From positions 24,623,003-24,687,002 of the forward strand of contig NC_135551.1 of the NCBI RefSeq assembly GCF_964340395.1: a DNA stretch of 64,000 nt. Direction: 5' to 3'. Of this stretch, positions 10,102 through 29,256 are shown in pieces. A model generated the notes under the pieces. The model made no database searches. It was not told where the DNA came from and saw only the letters and a list, made by a program, of their open reading frames with translations. Source of the stretch: Glandiceps talaboti (Eukaryota > Hemichordata > Enteropneusta > Spengelidae). Numbering within the stretch: position 1 is the first letter of the stretch; each line of letters begins with the position of its first letter. The position numbers and the translations under genes were made by a program.

Positions 10102-11586
10102 ATGCCAGCTCCACAAGTCTTCTCATTGGTTGCCAGATTCCTGGTGGCAATTATCCTCCTTGGGTATGCTGGGTATGGAGTACTGTCGACTGACCCCTCA
10201 TTCTTGACTGAACCTTCTTCCAGCAAGATAGACTTCACTTATCAGAGTACAAATCAAGTGCAGCACACATTTTACTGTCATATTCAACACATACAGCCAG
10301 GACAGTCAGTGTCATGGATCAAGAATAACCAGACGATAAGTGAAAACTACACGGTACTCATTGATAATCCACGTTACATGATTGTTGGTACTGGTAACTC
10401 TGGAGAGTTTGATTTGTTGATAATACATATCGACACCACTACAGCTGCTTTTGACACGGGACAATATGAATGTATTCTATGGAATGGAGACGGCGTTGTT
10501 CTTCGATCAAGACTTGTAAATTTAGATGTGCGTGTTATTCCTCCTGAAGAGAATCCAACATGTTCTCTCCACTATAACAGTACTAGTACTGCTAACGTTT
10601 TAAATTATAATGTAGAAGAGGGTGATCCTCGTGGTATTATACTGACATGTACGTTCCCAGCGATTGGAGTACCTTGGCCTACTATAGAATGGTTTCAGTA
10701 TACTGTAAAGTCAGTTCGTTTGACCAACAAAGAACCGACAATAGCAGATAGCAACTTGATTTTAAGATACAGGTGGACCCCTAACATCACAGATAATGAA
10801 GCATATTTCATTTGCCGGGCGATGTATCCTACCTGGTCCACCAGATATACGTGTAGTATTGGCCCATTTAACGTTTTATACAAACCTAAAGTCGAACTAT
10901 ACCCTGACCTGATAACTCTTACAGAAGAAGGATTTGTAACCCTGATATGCAATGCATCGGCAAATCCAAACGACCTCACTTTTCGCTGGGTATATGACAA
11001 CGAATATATTGATATCACCAACAGTAAATTTGTTATCGAGAACACAACAACTATTATTATAACTGTAGACTCTAGGGATAATGGTGATCACGTCGTCACA
11101 TGTGAAGTTAGCAACACCATCGGTGTTACCAGTGTATCTAGTACCCTTGTTGTAAATATTCCCGTTTCAACAATCGCAGCTTCACCAGAAAGTGACGACA
11201 TTACAGAAACTATTGTTAGTATGCAGCCAAACGAGAATATCTCGTTATGTAGCGATGCGTGCCAATCCTCCAAACAAGTATCACCGAAGGGTGCGATAGC
11301 AGTATCGACAATAACGAGTTATTTCGGAGGGTTTGTAACGGCAGTTATTATTGGTTTGGTCATGGTAAGACATGGCTATATCAATCTAAATCTGAAACGA
11401 AGTGTGACGGCAGATCGTCAGAAACCAAGCAAAGAAAATGAATCCAACATCACCGATTGCACTGATACAATTTCATATGAAGATGTCGATGTAACTATTG
11501 AAATGAACAAACCAAACTGTGAACAGAGTCCTTACCAATCACTGGAAGGGAGAAAGACCGATATTTACACATCTCTGAACACATGA
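10102..11586 (+). CDS. Activating-type IgSF receptor with its own cytoplasmic ITAM (pair 2, ITAM member)
   Basis: Single open frame of 494 aa. Signal peptide about 1-29 (hydrophobic VARFLVAIILLGYAGYGV). Three Ig-like domains: D1 about 30-150 (FYC, SWIKN, DTGQYEC), D2 about 155-275 (LTC, IEW, YFIC) and D3 about 278-375 (LIC, FRW, VTC). Many N-glycosylation sequons are present. A short stalk with two cysteines precedes a membrane helix about 400-422. The tail of about 70 residues holds ISYEDV (Y459) and then the ITAM YQSL-EGRKTDI-YTSL (Y478, Y489). Tyrosine spacing is 11, exactly as in the gene at 2231. D1 and D2 are over 80% identical by eye to the ITIM gene at 13235, whereas D3 is much less alike. 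An activating role is inferred from the ITAM. I see no polyadenylation signal close to the stop. Confidence 0.9.
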   Translation: MPAPQVFSLVARFLVAIILLGYAGYGVLSTDPSFLTEPSSSKIDFTYQSTNQVQHTFYCHIQHIQPGQSVSWIKNNQTISENYTVLIDNPRYMIVGTGNSGEFDLLIIHIDTTTAAFDTGQYECILWNGDGVVLRSRLVNLDVRVIPPEENPTCSLHYNSTSTANVLNYNVEEGDPRGIILTCTFPAIGVPWPTIEWFQYTVKSVRLTNKEPTIADSNLILRYRWTPNITDNEAYFICRAMYPTWSTRYTCSIGPFNVLYKPKVELYPDLITLTEEGFVTLICNASANPNDLTFRWVYDNEYIDITNSKFVIENTTTIIITVDSRDNGDHVVTCEVSNTIGVTSVSSTLVVNIPVSTIAASPESDDITETIVSMQPNENISLCSDACQSSKQVSPKGAIAVSTITSYFGGFVTAVIIGLVMVRHGYINLNLKRSVTADRQKPSKENESNITDCTDTISYEDVDVTIEMNKPNCEQSPYQSLEGRKTDIYTSLNT

Positions 11587-13080
11587 TTGTTTTGCACAGT
11601 CAGAAATGAACAGTGTATATTTAGGTATAATAATTGAAAAGATATATGCTGTGAATACAATAATTGCCATATATGGATGTATTCAGTGGAACAACGCGTG
11701 TCCGATAGGACACTTTCTGGCATTGTAAGCGTGAATATATTCAGTTATGACTTTAATATGTAGTAAGCCTTAGGGATTGGAGAATGAAAGACAGTTATAA
11801 CTGAATATCTATTAGAAAGCGAAGAATTATAACAATAGTCAATACATAGCTTTGACTTGCGTGAGTGATATTGTTTTCATAATTTTTGGTCTTTCATTCG
11901 GCCATTACATTTTTGAGATAAGTCGTCGGAAAATGACCCCTAAACAATTCACAATTACGCATATTATATCCTCCTTTACAGTCAGTGTTAATTAAGAATG
12001 AATATTTCACTTTTGTGAGTAAGTTTCTACAAACAAGTTAGTGTATTATTAAACAGAATGAATCGTACATATACTCATATTGAATTACTGTAGATTTTTA
12101 ATTTCGATTTCATTAACCAAACACACTTTGATGACAGACATTCTCGATATTATTGTATTCTTATTAGCACGAGGTCACACCGTTAGTTTGATTAGTGATA
12201 ATGGACAATGCATCACCGAATTCGTCTCGTTTGCCTTGTCATATACTCGTTCCTGTTCCTGAACTGTACCACTGCCTCTAAAACGAGCTTTGGATATTGT
12301 CTACAATATCGTGAGCTTGATAGCAAGTTGGGCGACTAAGCTAGAGATCAAAAGGCCTATAGGACAAACATAACGTACATTCTTGAATCCATCTTGACTT
12401 GTCAATTAATAGTTTAGTCCGTACTACCATTCCTATCTATCAACTGGTGTGTGGAAGAGAATTATATCGAAGCCCGCCCCCTTGCGGTCGGAAGATGTCT
12501 TAAATCATGAAACAATGTTATCAACCTGCCAACAAAGAAATACCGAGTCACTCTAATCTAAAAGAAGAAAATAATACAAAAATCATGATCGATGTTTGCT
12601 TTCTTTCTTCTTTATTTTAGGGGGGGGGTAGATCAGAAACATGTCTGTCTTGGGAACAAACAAAGCAATCTATCATGGTAGTTCTCTGTCGTCATTATTT
12701 CATCATTGACACGTGAACTTTATTATTTATTTTGTATCGTAAGTTTTTTCAATTATTTTATTGTACTCACAGTTATCTGAAGAACCTTCAGTAAAACAAT
12801 TATCATGTTGACAACATGCTGGAAAGTAAAGGTAATGAATATATTCCATGGTCGAATTCGAACCATTCGTGATTGAAATGCTAAGGTTAGATGAGTTCGG
12901 CTGTAAAGTTTCAGAATTCATGTGTTGATAGCTTGAAATGTAAGTATGTGCTGAATAAAAAAAATTATAAAACATTTACGGAAAACATCTTCGTGCTGAG
13001 ATACTGACTTGTGTGTTCACCTCTTGATTGGCATCAGGCTCTCTCAAAAGGTTACTTCAGGGCAATACACGTGTGTACGG
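11587..13080. other. Intergenic, no gene recognised
   Basis: AT-rich spacer between the ITAM and ITIM members of pair 2, containing a short G run near 12621. Short open frames at 12080-12262 (+) and 12727-12975 (-) have no credible domain. Confidence 0.5.
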
Positions 13081-13234
13081 TGACGTCAACGTTACAAGTG
13101 AAAGTACCCGGATCGAGGAAATAGAGCATATCAGAAGTCATTGAGCTGTGGTGTTACTAAACATAGACACGGTATCGGAATACCGTTGAATATGAACTTT
13201 CACACACTGAAGTTTATTCTAATACAAAGCAGTT
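13081..13234 (+). promoter_or_regulatory. 5' flank of the second ITIM gene with a palindromic CRE
   Basis: TGACGTCA at 13081-13088, 154 bp before the ATG, matches the copy before the paired ITAM gene. The block acccggatcgaggaaata is shared, as is the approach to the ATG (ttctaatacaaagcagttat here, ttctattacaaagcagttat there). Confidence 0.55.
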
Positions 13235-15313
13235 ATGCCAGCTCCACAGGTCTTCTCATTGGTTGCCAGATTCCTGATGGTAATTATCCTCCTTGGGTAT
13301 GCTGGGTATGGAGTACTGTCGATTGACCCTTCATTCGTGACTGAACCTTCTTCCAGCAAGATAGACTTCAACACTCAGAGTACAAATCAAGTGCATCACA
13401 CATTTTACTGTGTTATTCAACATATGCAGCTAGGACAGTCAGTGTCATGGATCAAGAATAACCAGACGATAAGTGAAGACTACACGGTACTCATTGATAA
13501 TCCACGTTACAGGATTTTTGGTACTGGTAACTCTGGAGAGTTTGATTTGTTGATAACACAAATTGACACCACTACAGCTGCTTTTGACACGGGACAATAT
13601 CAATGTGTTCTATCGAATGGAGACAGTATTATTCTTCGATCAAGACTTGTAAATTTTGATGTACTTGTTATCCCTCCTGAAGGGAATCCAAATTGTTCTC
13701 TCCATTATAACGGTACTAGTACTGCTAACGTTTTCAATCATAATGTAGAAGAGGGTGATCCACATGGTTATATACTGATATGTACGTTACCAGCTGTTGG
13801 GGTACCTTGGCCTACTATTGAATGGTATCAGAATACTACACAGTCGGCCAGCATCAGCACAGGAGAGCCAAACCTGACAGAAAACAACTTGATTTTACGA
13901 TACAGATGGACTCCTGACATCAAAGATAATGAAGCTTATTACATTTGCAGGGCGAGATATCCTACCTGGTCCTCCGGATATACTTGTAGCCTAGGTCCAT
14001 TCCATGTTTTGTATAAACCAAAAGTTGATATCTATCCTGAAGTTATTACGTTAACCGATAATTCCTCTTTCAATCTGACTTGCAATGCTATTGGAAATCC
14101 AAACACCCTCACCTACAGATGGAAATTTGATGGGGAATATATCAAGATGAACAGTATATTCATGACAACTGAAAATAATACTATACTTACCGTCAGTGGT
14201 ATGAATCATTTGTACAATGGTGATTACAAAGTCATGTGTGAAGTAAATAATACTATCGGCACAACTGAGGCAGTAGGTAATATAAAGATAAATATTCTAT
14301 ATAATAGTAAACCAACTTCTTCGACCATCGACAAATTAACAACATATCCATTTACAGATGAATACAACGATGATTTGAAAATCATAGCTGCAGCCGTTGG
14401 AGGTACAGCCGCTTTAATTATCATTACAGTTATTATAATTGTAATCGTCATATGTGTAGTAAGATCCCGACGACAGAAAAGAGAATCTGCAAGTAGTGTA
14501 CAAACTGACGAAACACAGCTATACAGCCACATTTCGTCTGACTCTTCAGGAGATCCTGTGTTGAGTCAAGATGCCTCGAATTCAGCTTACGCTAGTGTAA
14601 GTGACATAAGAGAGACAACCGTAAGTGTCAATCTGAAATTGAATTTGTCTGTGAGCAAGTTGAATAAAATGGGAAAGGGTGGTAACAAACAGGCTGATTC
14701 CAAAGGAGTGGAAGGAAAAAATGATGTAGTCAAACATATGGAAACCACGACGAGTGGAAACAAAGAAAAGGCAAAAACTCTACCAAATAATCGTACAACT
14801 GGAACATCTGGTCAAAAGGCAAATGAATGTGGTGGTGGTGATGATGACACTATTGATGTTATGAATTTGTATTCTGTGGTAAATAAACCAAAACGTCGAC
14901 CTGACCAAATATCTGATAGTAAGGGACATTGTGACATCATGAAAAAAGAAATAGAGAAACCAGCTAAACCTGTAATAAAGCCCAAACCGAGAGTTACTTC
15001 TGAAATTGTCTCAAGTGAAATCTCGTCGAGTAATAAAGACGAAAACGTTCAGTCAAATGAAACCACGGGACAAAGTATTCAGTCCACGTACGAAGATCGA
15101 GAAGTACCAAGCAAAGGTGGGGAGATGGAACCTCATGGTAAACTCGTAGACAATAGCGGCATTAGTAATGCTAGGCAACAGCCAGTAAAGAATGCCGAGA
15201 ATCTGACCTATGCTGACCTCGATCTTTCAGAAGAACAGCCACCACGAAGGTCAAAGGTGAGCATGGCTGAAAAGAAGTCTGGAGATATTGTATATGCAGA
15301 ACTGAACATGTAG
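13235..15313 (+). CDS. Inhibitory-type IgSF receptor with tandem ITIMs (pair 2, ITIM member)
   Basis: Single open frame of 692 aa. The start is the ATG aligned with the ATG of the gene at 10102; both begin MPAPQVFSLVARF. Signal peptide about 1-29, then three Ig-like domains with canonical Cys/Trp positions (FYC...SWIKN...YQC; YILIC...IEW...YYIC; LTC...YRW...VMC). The membrane helix is about 383-409, followed by RSRRQKR. The tail of about 280 residues is Ser/Thr/Lys-rich and has five tyrosine motifs: YSHI (Y430), SAYASV (Y452), YSVV (Y546), LTYADL (Y659) and IVYAEL (Y687). The last two are perfect ITIMs 28 residues apart, in the same layout as the tail of the gene at 4670. An inhibitory role through SH2 phosphatases is inferred from vertebrate ITIM receptors. 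AATAAA lies at 15349-15354. Confidence 0.9.
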   Translation: MPAPQVFSLVARFLMVIILLGYAGYGVLSIDPSFVTEPSSSKIDFNTQSTNQVHHTFYCVIQHMQLGQSVSWIKNNQTISEDYTVLIDNPRYRIFGTGNSGEFDLLITQIDTTTAAFDTGQYQCVLSNGDSIILRSRLVNFDVLVIPPEGNPNCSLHYNGTSTANVFNHNVEEGDPHGYILICTLPAVGVPWPTIEWYQNTTQSASISTGEPNLTENNLILRYRWTPDIKDNEAYYICRARYPTWSSGYTCSLGPFHVLYKPKVDIYPEVITLTDNSSFNLTCNAIGNPNTLTYRWKFDGEYIKMNSIFMTTENNTILTVSGMNHLYNGDYKVMCEVNNTIGTTEAVGNIKINILYNSKPTSSTIDKLTTYPFTDEYNDDLKIIAAAVGGTAALIIITVIIIVIVICVVRSRRQKRESASSVQTDETQLYSHISSDSSGDPVLSQDASNSAYASVSDIRETTVSVNLKLNLSVSKLNKMGKGGNKQADSKGVEGKNDVVKHMETTTSGNKEKAKTLPNNRTTGTSGQKANECGGGDDDTIDVMNLYSVVNKPKRRPDQISDSKGHCDIMKKEIEKPAKPVIKPKPRVTSEIVSSEISSSNKDENVQSNETTGQSIQSTYEDREVPSKGGEMEPHGKLVDNSGISNARQQPVKNAENLTYADLDLSEEQPPRRSKVSMAEKKSGDIVYAELNM

Positions 15314-18300
15314 TTAATAGAACACACTATAAACAAAAGATAGATGCGAATAAAGTCGATAAAAATCAGAGTTTGTTAGGTCTTACACTGAGTTAATTTG
15401 AATATTAAACCCATATAGTGACTCATGTTAAATGAAAGTGCCACAAGCAGGAGCTTTATGAAAAGGTGTGCGTTTTTACCTTTCCTTGATATATCAGTTT
15501 TAATATCCACCGTTTAGTTGAACACAATAATCAGAGGTCTTGCAACAGATTCTATGGTTGAATGTTTAACATGGAACTCAAAGCAATCTTACTCGAGTCC
15601 ACGATTACTTGACAGCTTTATCCTCTACAGTGCTCTCAACTAGAGCATGTGTTTGACACTAATAACAAATTATAAATCTTGATGTAAATATCACGTCATT
15701 TGTAAGTCTAAAAACTTGTTTTTCAATTTGTATATTATATAAAGTTACTCAGGAATACTTTCAAAGAAGTACAATATATGACTATGAATGTCCCAAATAT
15801 TACTATAATTAAATATTTATTCAGAATATCAATAACTCAGAATATCAATAATACAGAGCTGTTATTAGTATCCTGTCTATTAATTTACAATATACATCAT
15901 ATCATGTCAAACAACAGTGCACGGAAGTTGTTGATAGAAATTATGGAAAAGAACATCCAGAGAGTACTGCAAATCTTTCGATTGATTTTGTTTCAACATT
16001 CCACAATTTGAGGATTTATATACATTTTTATATTCTTTGCAAATTTCATTTATTATGTTAATTGTTGCTACTGTAATTATACGGGCTTGGTAAAGGTCAT
16101 ATGACACAGTCAGTGATTGTCATAGAAAACTGATTTTTTTTTCAATTTCATTACTCAGATTTTTGGTGAGAATTTTTATCATTAATGATCATGTTATGAT
16201 TACTTTATACGTATACCATGATAGCGCATTTGTTTATCGAAGAGAGTATGTTTTTTATTGACACCATATACGAGAGTACTCGTTTATCATAAAGTACGAG
16301 CAATGATTTAATTGACAATAGCAGCTAGATTCAGTACTTAATATGCTAATAGTAATAATGATAATAACAAGAAGAAGTTTATGGTTTATTTACCCAATAT
16401 AGAAATGATCACAATACCTTGGTAACAAAAAAAGAGAGAGAACGTAAATTGGGAGTCACGAAATAACGTGCAGCTAGTCTAGCCTGACTTCATTGTACAT
16501 TGCGAATGATAACAATAAGAGGGTTGCCATCGATGGGACTGAAACACTGTACACATAACTGAAAAATGTACTTACAAAAGCCTGTTTAGTACAAGGAAAG
16601 TCTACAACAAATGACAAGTCTATACCGTTTTGTGTTTACATTTAATCACTCATATTAATATACTAAATATTGTTTTTAAGATTTTCTTAAATGTTGTGTA
16701 TAATTTTTGATCTGATGTGAATAGGAATATCATTCCAAATGTTTGCACCTGTGAATGAAATATATAGCAAACTGACAAGAATTCGAGATATGATGTCAGA
16801 GTCTCAATCGAATTATATTCACGGTTTTTGACACTTGAATAATCGGACAATGAATATGGTGAATTCAAGTGAACCAGACTGTAAATAAAGAAATCATTTG
16901 GCAGACTTTGAAGTCGACATAATTAATCTGTTTGACAGAACTGGAGATCCACAGGTGAAGAGGGGGTGGTTTTCGAATTATTCAGTTTGGACTAAAATTG
17001 TATGGTTCAGGTGCATGATGATGTCATTTATAGATATAGTCCCAGTTAAAAACGGTAATAAACAGATGATAATTCATTACTTGATGACTTACTCAAAGTT
17101 GATGGGGCTTTTTTTTTTATATTCTTTTCAATAAAACCGATTTAGTAGTCATTTTGATTTAGATTTTTGTCTTCTGTGTGATAGCGATGAGAGAGAGAAA
17201 AACCCTGGTGGATGGATAACTACCGTGTGGAACATTTAAAAAAATTGATGTTAACATAATCATGGAAATACAATTAATTAGTTAAAAAAGCGTGGCAGAT
17301 ATAAAATGGCTAATTTTTGTTTAAAGGGAAAGATATAGCTACTTTTATTTGATGATGAAGTACTTAATCAACCTTAAAGTCTTGTAAAGAAGTGCTACTG
17401 CACTTAATGTGTGCTCGGCCATTATATTTTGTGTATTTCCTACAAGGGTTTATGGGAAAACATTTCTGATGAATAATTTTTACCCTAACCTGTATGTCAA
17501 GTTTTACTTAAAATTGCAGTACAAAAAGTACAATTGGGCTTCTTACAAGATTTCAAATTACATAGGTGCTATTTTATCATATCAATATACGTTTTGTTTC
17601 ATACAAAAACATTGCTTCAAACTTAGTTTCACATATTTGCACAATCAATGAGTAGTAAACACTATAGACCGCTTTTTCAGATTTTAGGGAAAGTATTGAT
17701 TGACCGGGAATATTCAGTATTTTGTCTGTGATTGACGAGGGCTACATTAAGATTTAACTCGTATGCTAATAGTTAACATATTTAACATCAACACAAAGAA
17801 AGTGTACATTAATACATTCGGTATAATAATATAAAGTACAAACACAGACAAGGAAGACTGTGGTACAAACAAATGAACAATACAAGTAAAACATTAGCAG
17901 TCGGCAAGAGATAGTGGTAAATTCATTCCAAGTAAAGCTCATTGAAGATCAGTCGCAGTTATTTGAGATTTGTTACTGCAGGGAATAGGTGTGGGCGAAA
18001 TCATTCAGTCGAGGTTACCACGGGAATGTTATGACGGGACTGAGGAACGTACCCAACCCCAATATCTAGATTGTCAGCTCAAATTACAAGCTCAGGCAAA
18101 TTATGAGTTTATTACAGTACGTGCAGTATATGCGAGTTTGTTACCAGCTTATTTGGCTGAGGTATGGATAGCAATTATTTTGGTGTAAGGTACGCTTATT
18201 ATTTGGAGGTCGAGCGGGTGTTACACCTCATGACCTCATTTACCAGGAATACATCCTTTTGGCTATGATGACAGGTCATCGTGTTCCCTGATTTACGGAT

Positions 18301-18523
18301 GTTCTTTGACCGAGGTCATCAACAATTTCGACATTAATTACAATCTGTATAATCTTGTTTTTCCTGATAAATCTGTTGAATAAATATCTAGTTTTCAAAT
18401 CTTCTTGCATGTAGTGATTGCCAGTACAAATGACGTAATCAAAAAGACGATTGCTGATAGAGAGATCGGTACTGTTGCACGAACTCATACAGGCACCTGC
18501 CAAATTGTCAACCGTCTGAAAAC
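15314..18523. other. Intergenic spacer between the receptor cluster and SLC22 gene A
   Basis: AT-rich, with a polyadenylation signal for the upstream receptor at 15349-15354. Small open frames (15778-16011, 16898-17134, 17409-17651, 17970-18188) show no domain, no splice-consistent partner and no paralogue in the window, so I do not call them genes. Confidence 0.5.
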
Positions 18524-26796
<8,273 letters not shown>

Positions 26797-27317
26797 CATA
26801 CTCAATATGGACATTACCTACGTTGATTTATTTTGACTTTGAACTTTTTAACTTCGAGTAGCCATATAAAGTATAATTGTGTTTAGGCAACACTTTAGAT
26901 AAATAAATCATTTTCATTAAAATAACACAACCTTACATTTTTCAATCCCTGTTTACAGTAATATATTTTGCTACTATGAGATTGATAAAATATAGTTTTA
27001 AGACTAACATAGCGTCAGCCATTATCCAAGTCACACGCATTCTTTCACTGTTCCAGTTCTATTCCCTGAAGACGGCCATATATGTGTAGCTGAAACGTCG
27101 GATATAATGTGATTTCAAATGTACAGAAAAACGGACTTGTTTGCTTTTCAAAATCAAGTGAAAGCTGTACCAACTGTTTATTCATTAGCCAACAAATTCC
27201 AATGTCTACAAAACATGAAAATTCGAAGTATTGCTTGTGAACACACCCATGAAATATTCACAAAATATTTTAGCGGGATATCGATGACTTTGGACCTTAG
27301 GTTCGGATGTGAGACAT

Positions 27318-27366
<49 letters not shown>

Positions 27367-27642
27367 AATAATATCTCTCTGTATGTATGATAACAAACAT
27401 TTATGTACACAGGAACACTTAATTTCTAAAAGGCTTTGTATTTTAAAGTACCTAGAAAAATAAAGTAACATTTTTACAATTATTTACTGTTAAACATATA
27501 GAATTTGGTCGTATAAAGTTGATAGGGGCACAATTCATATGTCTAGCCAGAATCGCATTGGTTAAAATGAAATATTGTCATGAAACACCCTAGCCTAGAT
27601 CTGTCACTAGAGGGCCCACTACTGGGTCAATCAAAGTGATAC
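26797..27642. other. Downstream flank of gene A
   Basis: Contains the AATAAA at 26902-26907 and a (TG)n run at about 27318-27360. The open frames around the TG run are low-complexity artefacts. No gene. Confidence 0.6.
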
Positions 27643-27719
27643 GTACCACAGAAACGATACAAACAGCAAATTTAAGGAAGAATAAGAACCAACTGCAGTA
27701 TCCACCATATATGAATAAA
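27643..27719 (-). pseudogene. Relic of SLC22 exon 4 (3' half)
   Basis: On the minus strand this stretch matches the end of exon 4 of genes B and C. It has the same TGGTGGATACTGCAGTTGGT core (encoding WWILQL) and a donor-like GGTACGT at the matching place. After that core it carries a stop and a frameshift relative to B and C, and no other exon is detectable nearby. It is a decayed fragment of a further transporter copy, or a scrap moved by a local rearrangement. Confidence 0.7.
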
Positions 27720-27727
27720 GTGAGTCT

Positions 27728-27825
27728 AGCTGCTAGACCTTCGGGTTTTGTTCCGATACGATATACGAAAAGCGACCGAAGGTGGAACACCCGGGTGTAG
27801 CGATTGTCATCTCGTGTACAGATTT
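27728..27825. repeat. Dispersed repeat copy next to the exon 4 relic
   Basis: ctgctagacc, gttccgatacgatatacgaa, agcgaccg and ggtggaac align with the copy at 20815-20945. Confidence 0.5.
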
Positions 27826-28449
27826 GTGACTTAAACGAGATTACGAGATTGAGGACGAATCTCTTTTTATTTTCTATTGTGCACTTTACAATGATATTTG
27901 TCAATATCGTTTCAGCAATACAAGAGGCTCTGTCCGGAATTTTCTTCAACGATACTAGAAAGTTGAATTACATAATGACTAAACATCAAAGACTACTTTC
28001 AAAATTTGTTTCAAGAGCCTTCAACAGGAAAGTGTGATGGATGTAGTCTGCTTTATTTTCTTTCTTCAGTGTACATGTTACCTTTATATAGTATACACTG
28101 ACTCATACAGACAAGTAACTTACTTGTCTGTGACTGACTGACTGACTGACTGACTGACTGACTGACTGACTTGTTAGCCCGTTGCGCAGGGTAATTCCTT
28201 GTTTCGACTTGTTTTAGTTACTATTTTCTTATGTGATTACATGTCACTCTAATAAACAATCATACTACTACATCTACGCATTCCAGGGATATAAATAACT
28301 GCCAATCAGACAAACTCGTTGACGACAGGGACAAACAGCGGACGATGGCTGATTTTGTCATGCATATTCAATAATGCAACATAAAGATCAATAGAGAAAC
28401 ATTGTCAAAGATTGCCCGACTTAGCTTGACCTGGTGGTGGTGGTGGTGG

Positions 28450-28501
<52 letters not shown>

Positions 28502-29256
28502 AACGACGACGACGACGATGATGATGCTGATGACAAAACTGATTGATTCAAATCATTTTTAACCTCAGAAACCCTTGAGATTATATGAATAATAATTAAA
28601 GCCTTAGTAATAGTGAACTTACCTTATTGAAATCTAGTTTTTGAAGCGACTACGTAGCTTTTGTCTGAATCACTTTACAAACTAGATTCCAATAAAACTA
28701 ACTTCACTATTACTACATACTATATACAATGGAGTCAAGTATGAATTTTTATTCTACAATTAAAGCCATATTTGGTACACAACAAGAAATGTATCAATTT
28801 TTATAAACCAGCTGCACTGAGTGTCAAAGAATCAAATTGAATGTCAACACAAATATGACGAATTGATATCTGAAACGTTTGTTTCTTTATGAGATATTCT
28901 CCTCTTCTTTTTTTAGCCACAGGTAACATGATTACCATCTCAAAGCATTTCATTATTCTCTGTATAAAGCATAGATTTTAATATTTAATTATATGATTTT
29001 GAAATCAAACGTTATTCCTGTGTGATACATTTGCAATAACTTTATTAGATTTGCATACTATATCAATGTGTAATTAATGAGAACTATTTTGTTTTCGGTT
29101 TTGAACTTAGAATGATATGTGTATCACATGTTAGATAAATTGAAGTTATAACTAATTTTCTGATTAATTACTGATAATAATAATAATAATAATAAAATTC
29201 CTTTTAGTTTTGACTGGAGTATAATATGGTTGTTCAATCATCAGAATTATCTCCTT
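27826..29256. repeat. 3' flank between converging genes A and B, with simple repeats
   Basis: (GACT)n at about 28131-28170 and (GGT)n(GAT)n at about 28433-28503. TTTATT at 29041-29046 reads AATAAA on the minus strand and is a candidate polyadenylation signal for gene B. No gene. Confidence 0.65.

Noticed and set aside
12080-12262. Short frame with SDNGQCITEF, reminiscent of a retroviral-type integrase core
   Set aside because: Only one short motif matches, with no flanking domain, no second catalytic block and no terminal repeats.
17970-18188. 72-aa frame just upstream of gene A
   Set aside because: No family match and no splice-consistent link to gene A, whose N-terminus already fits the family start.
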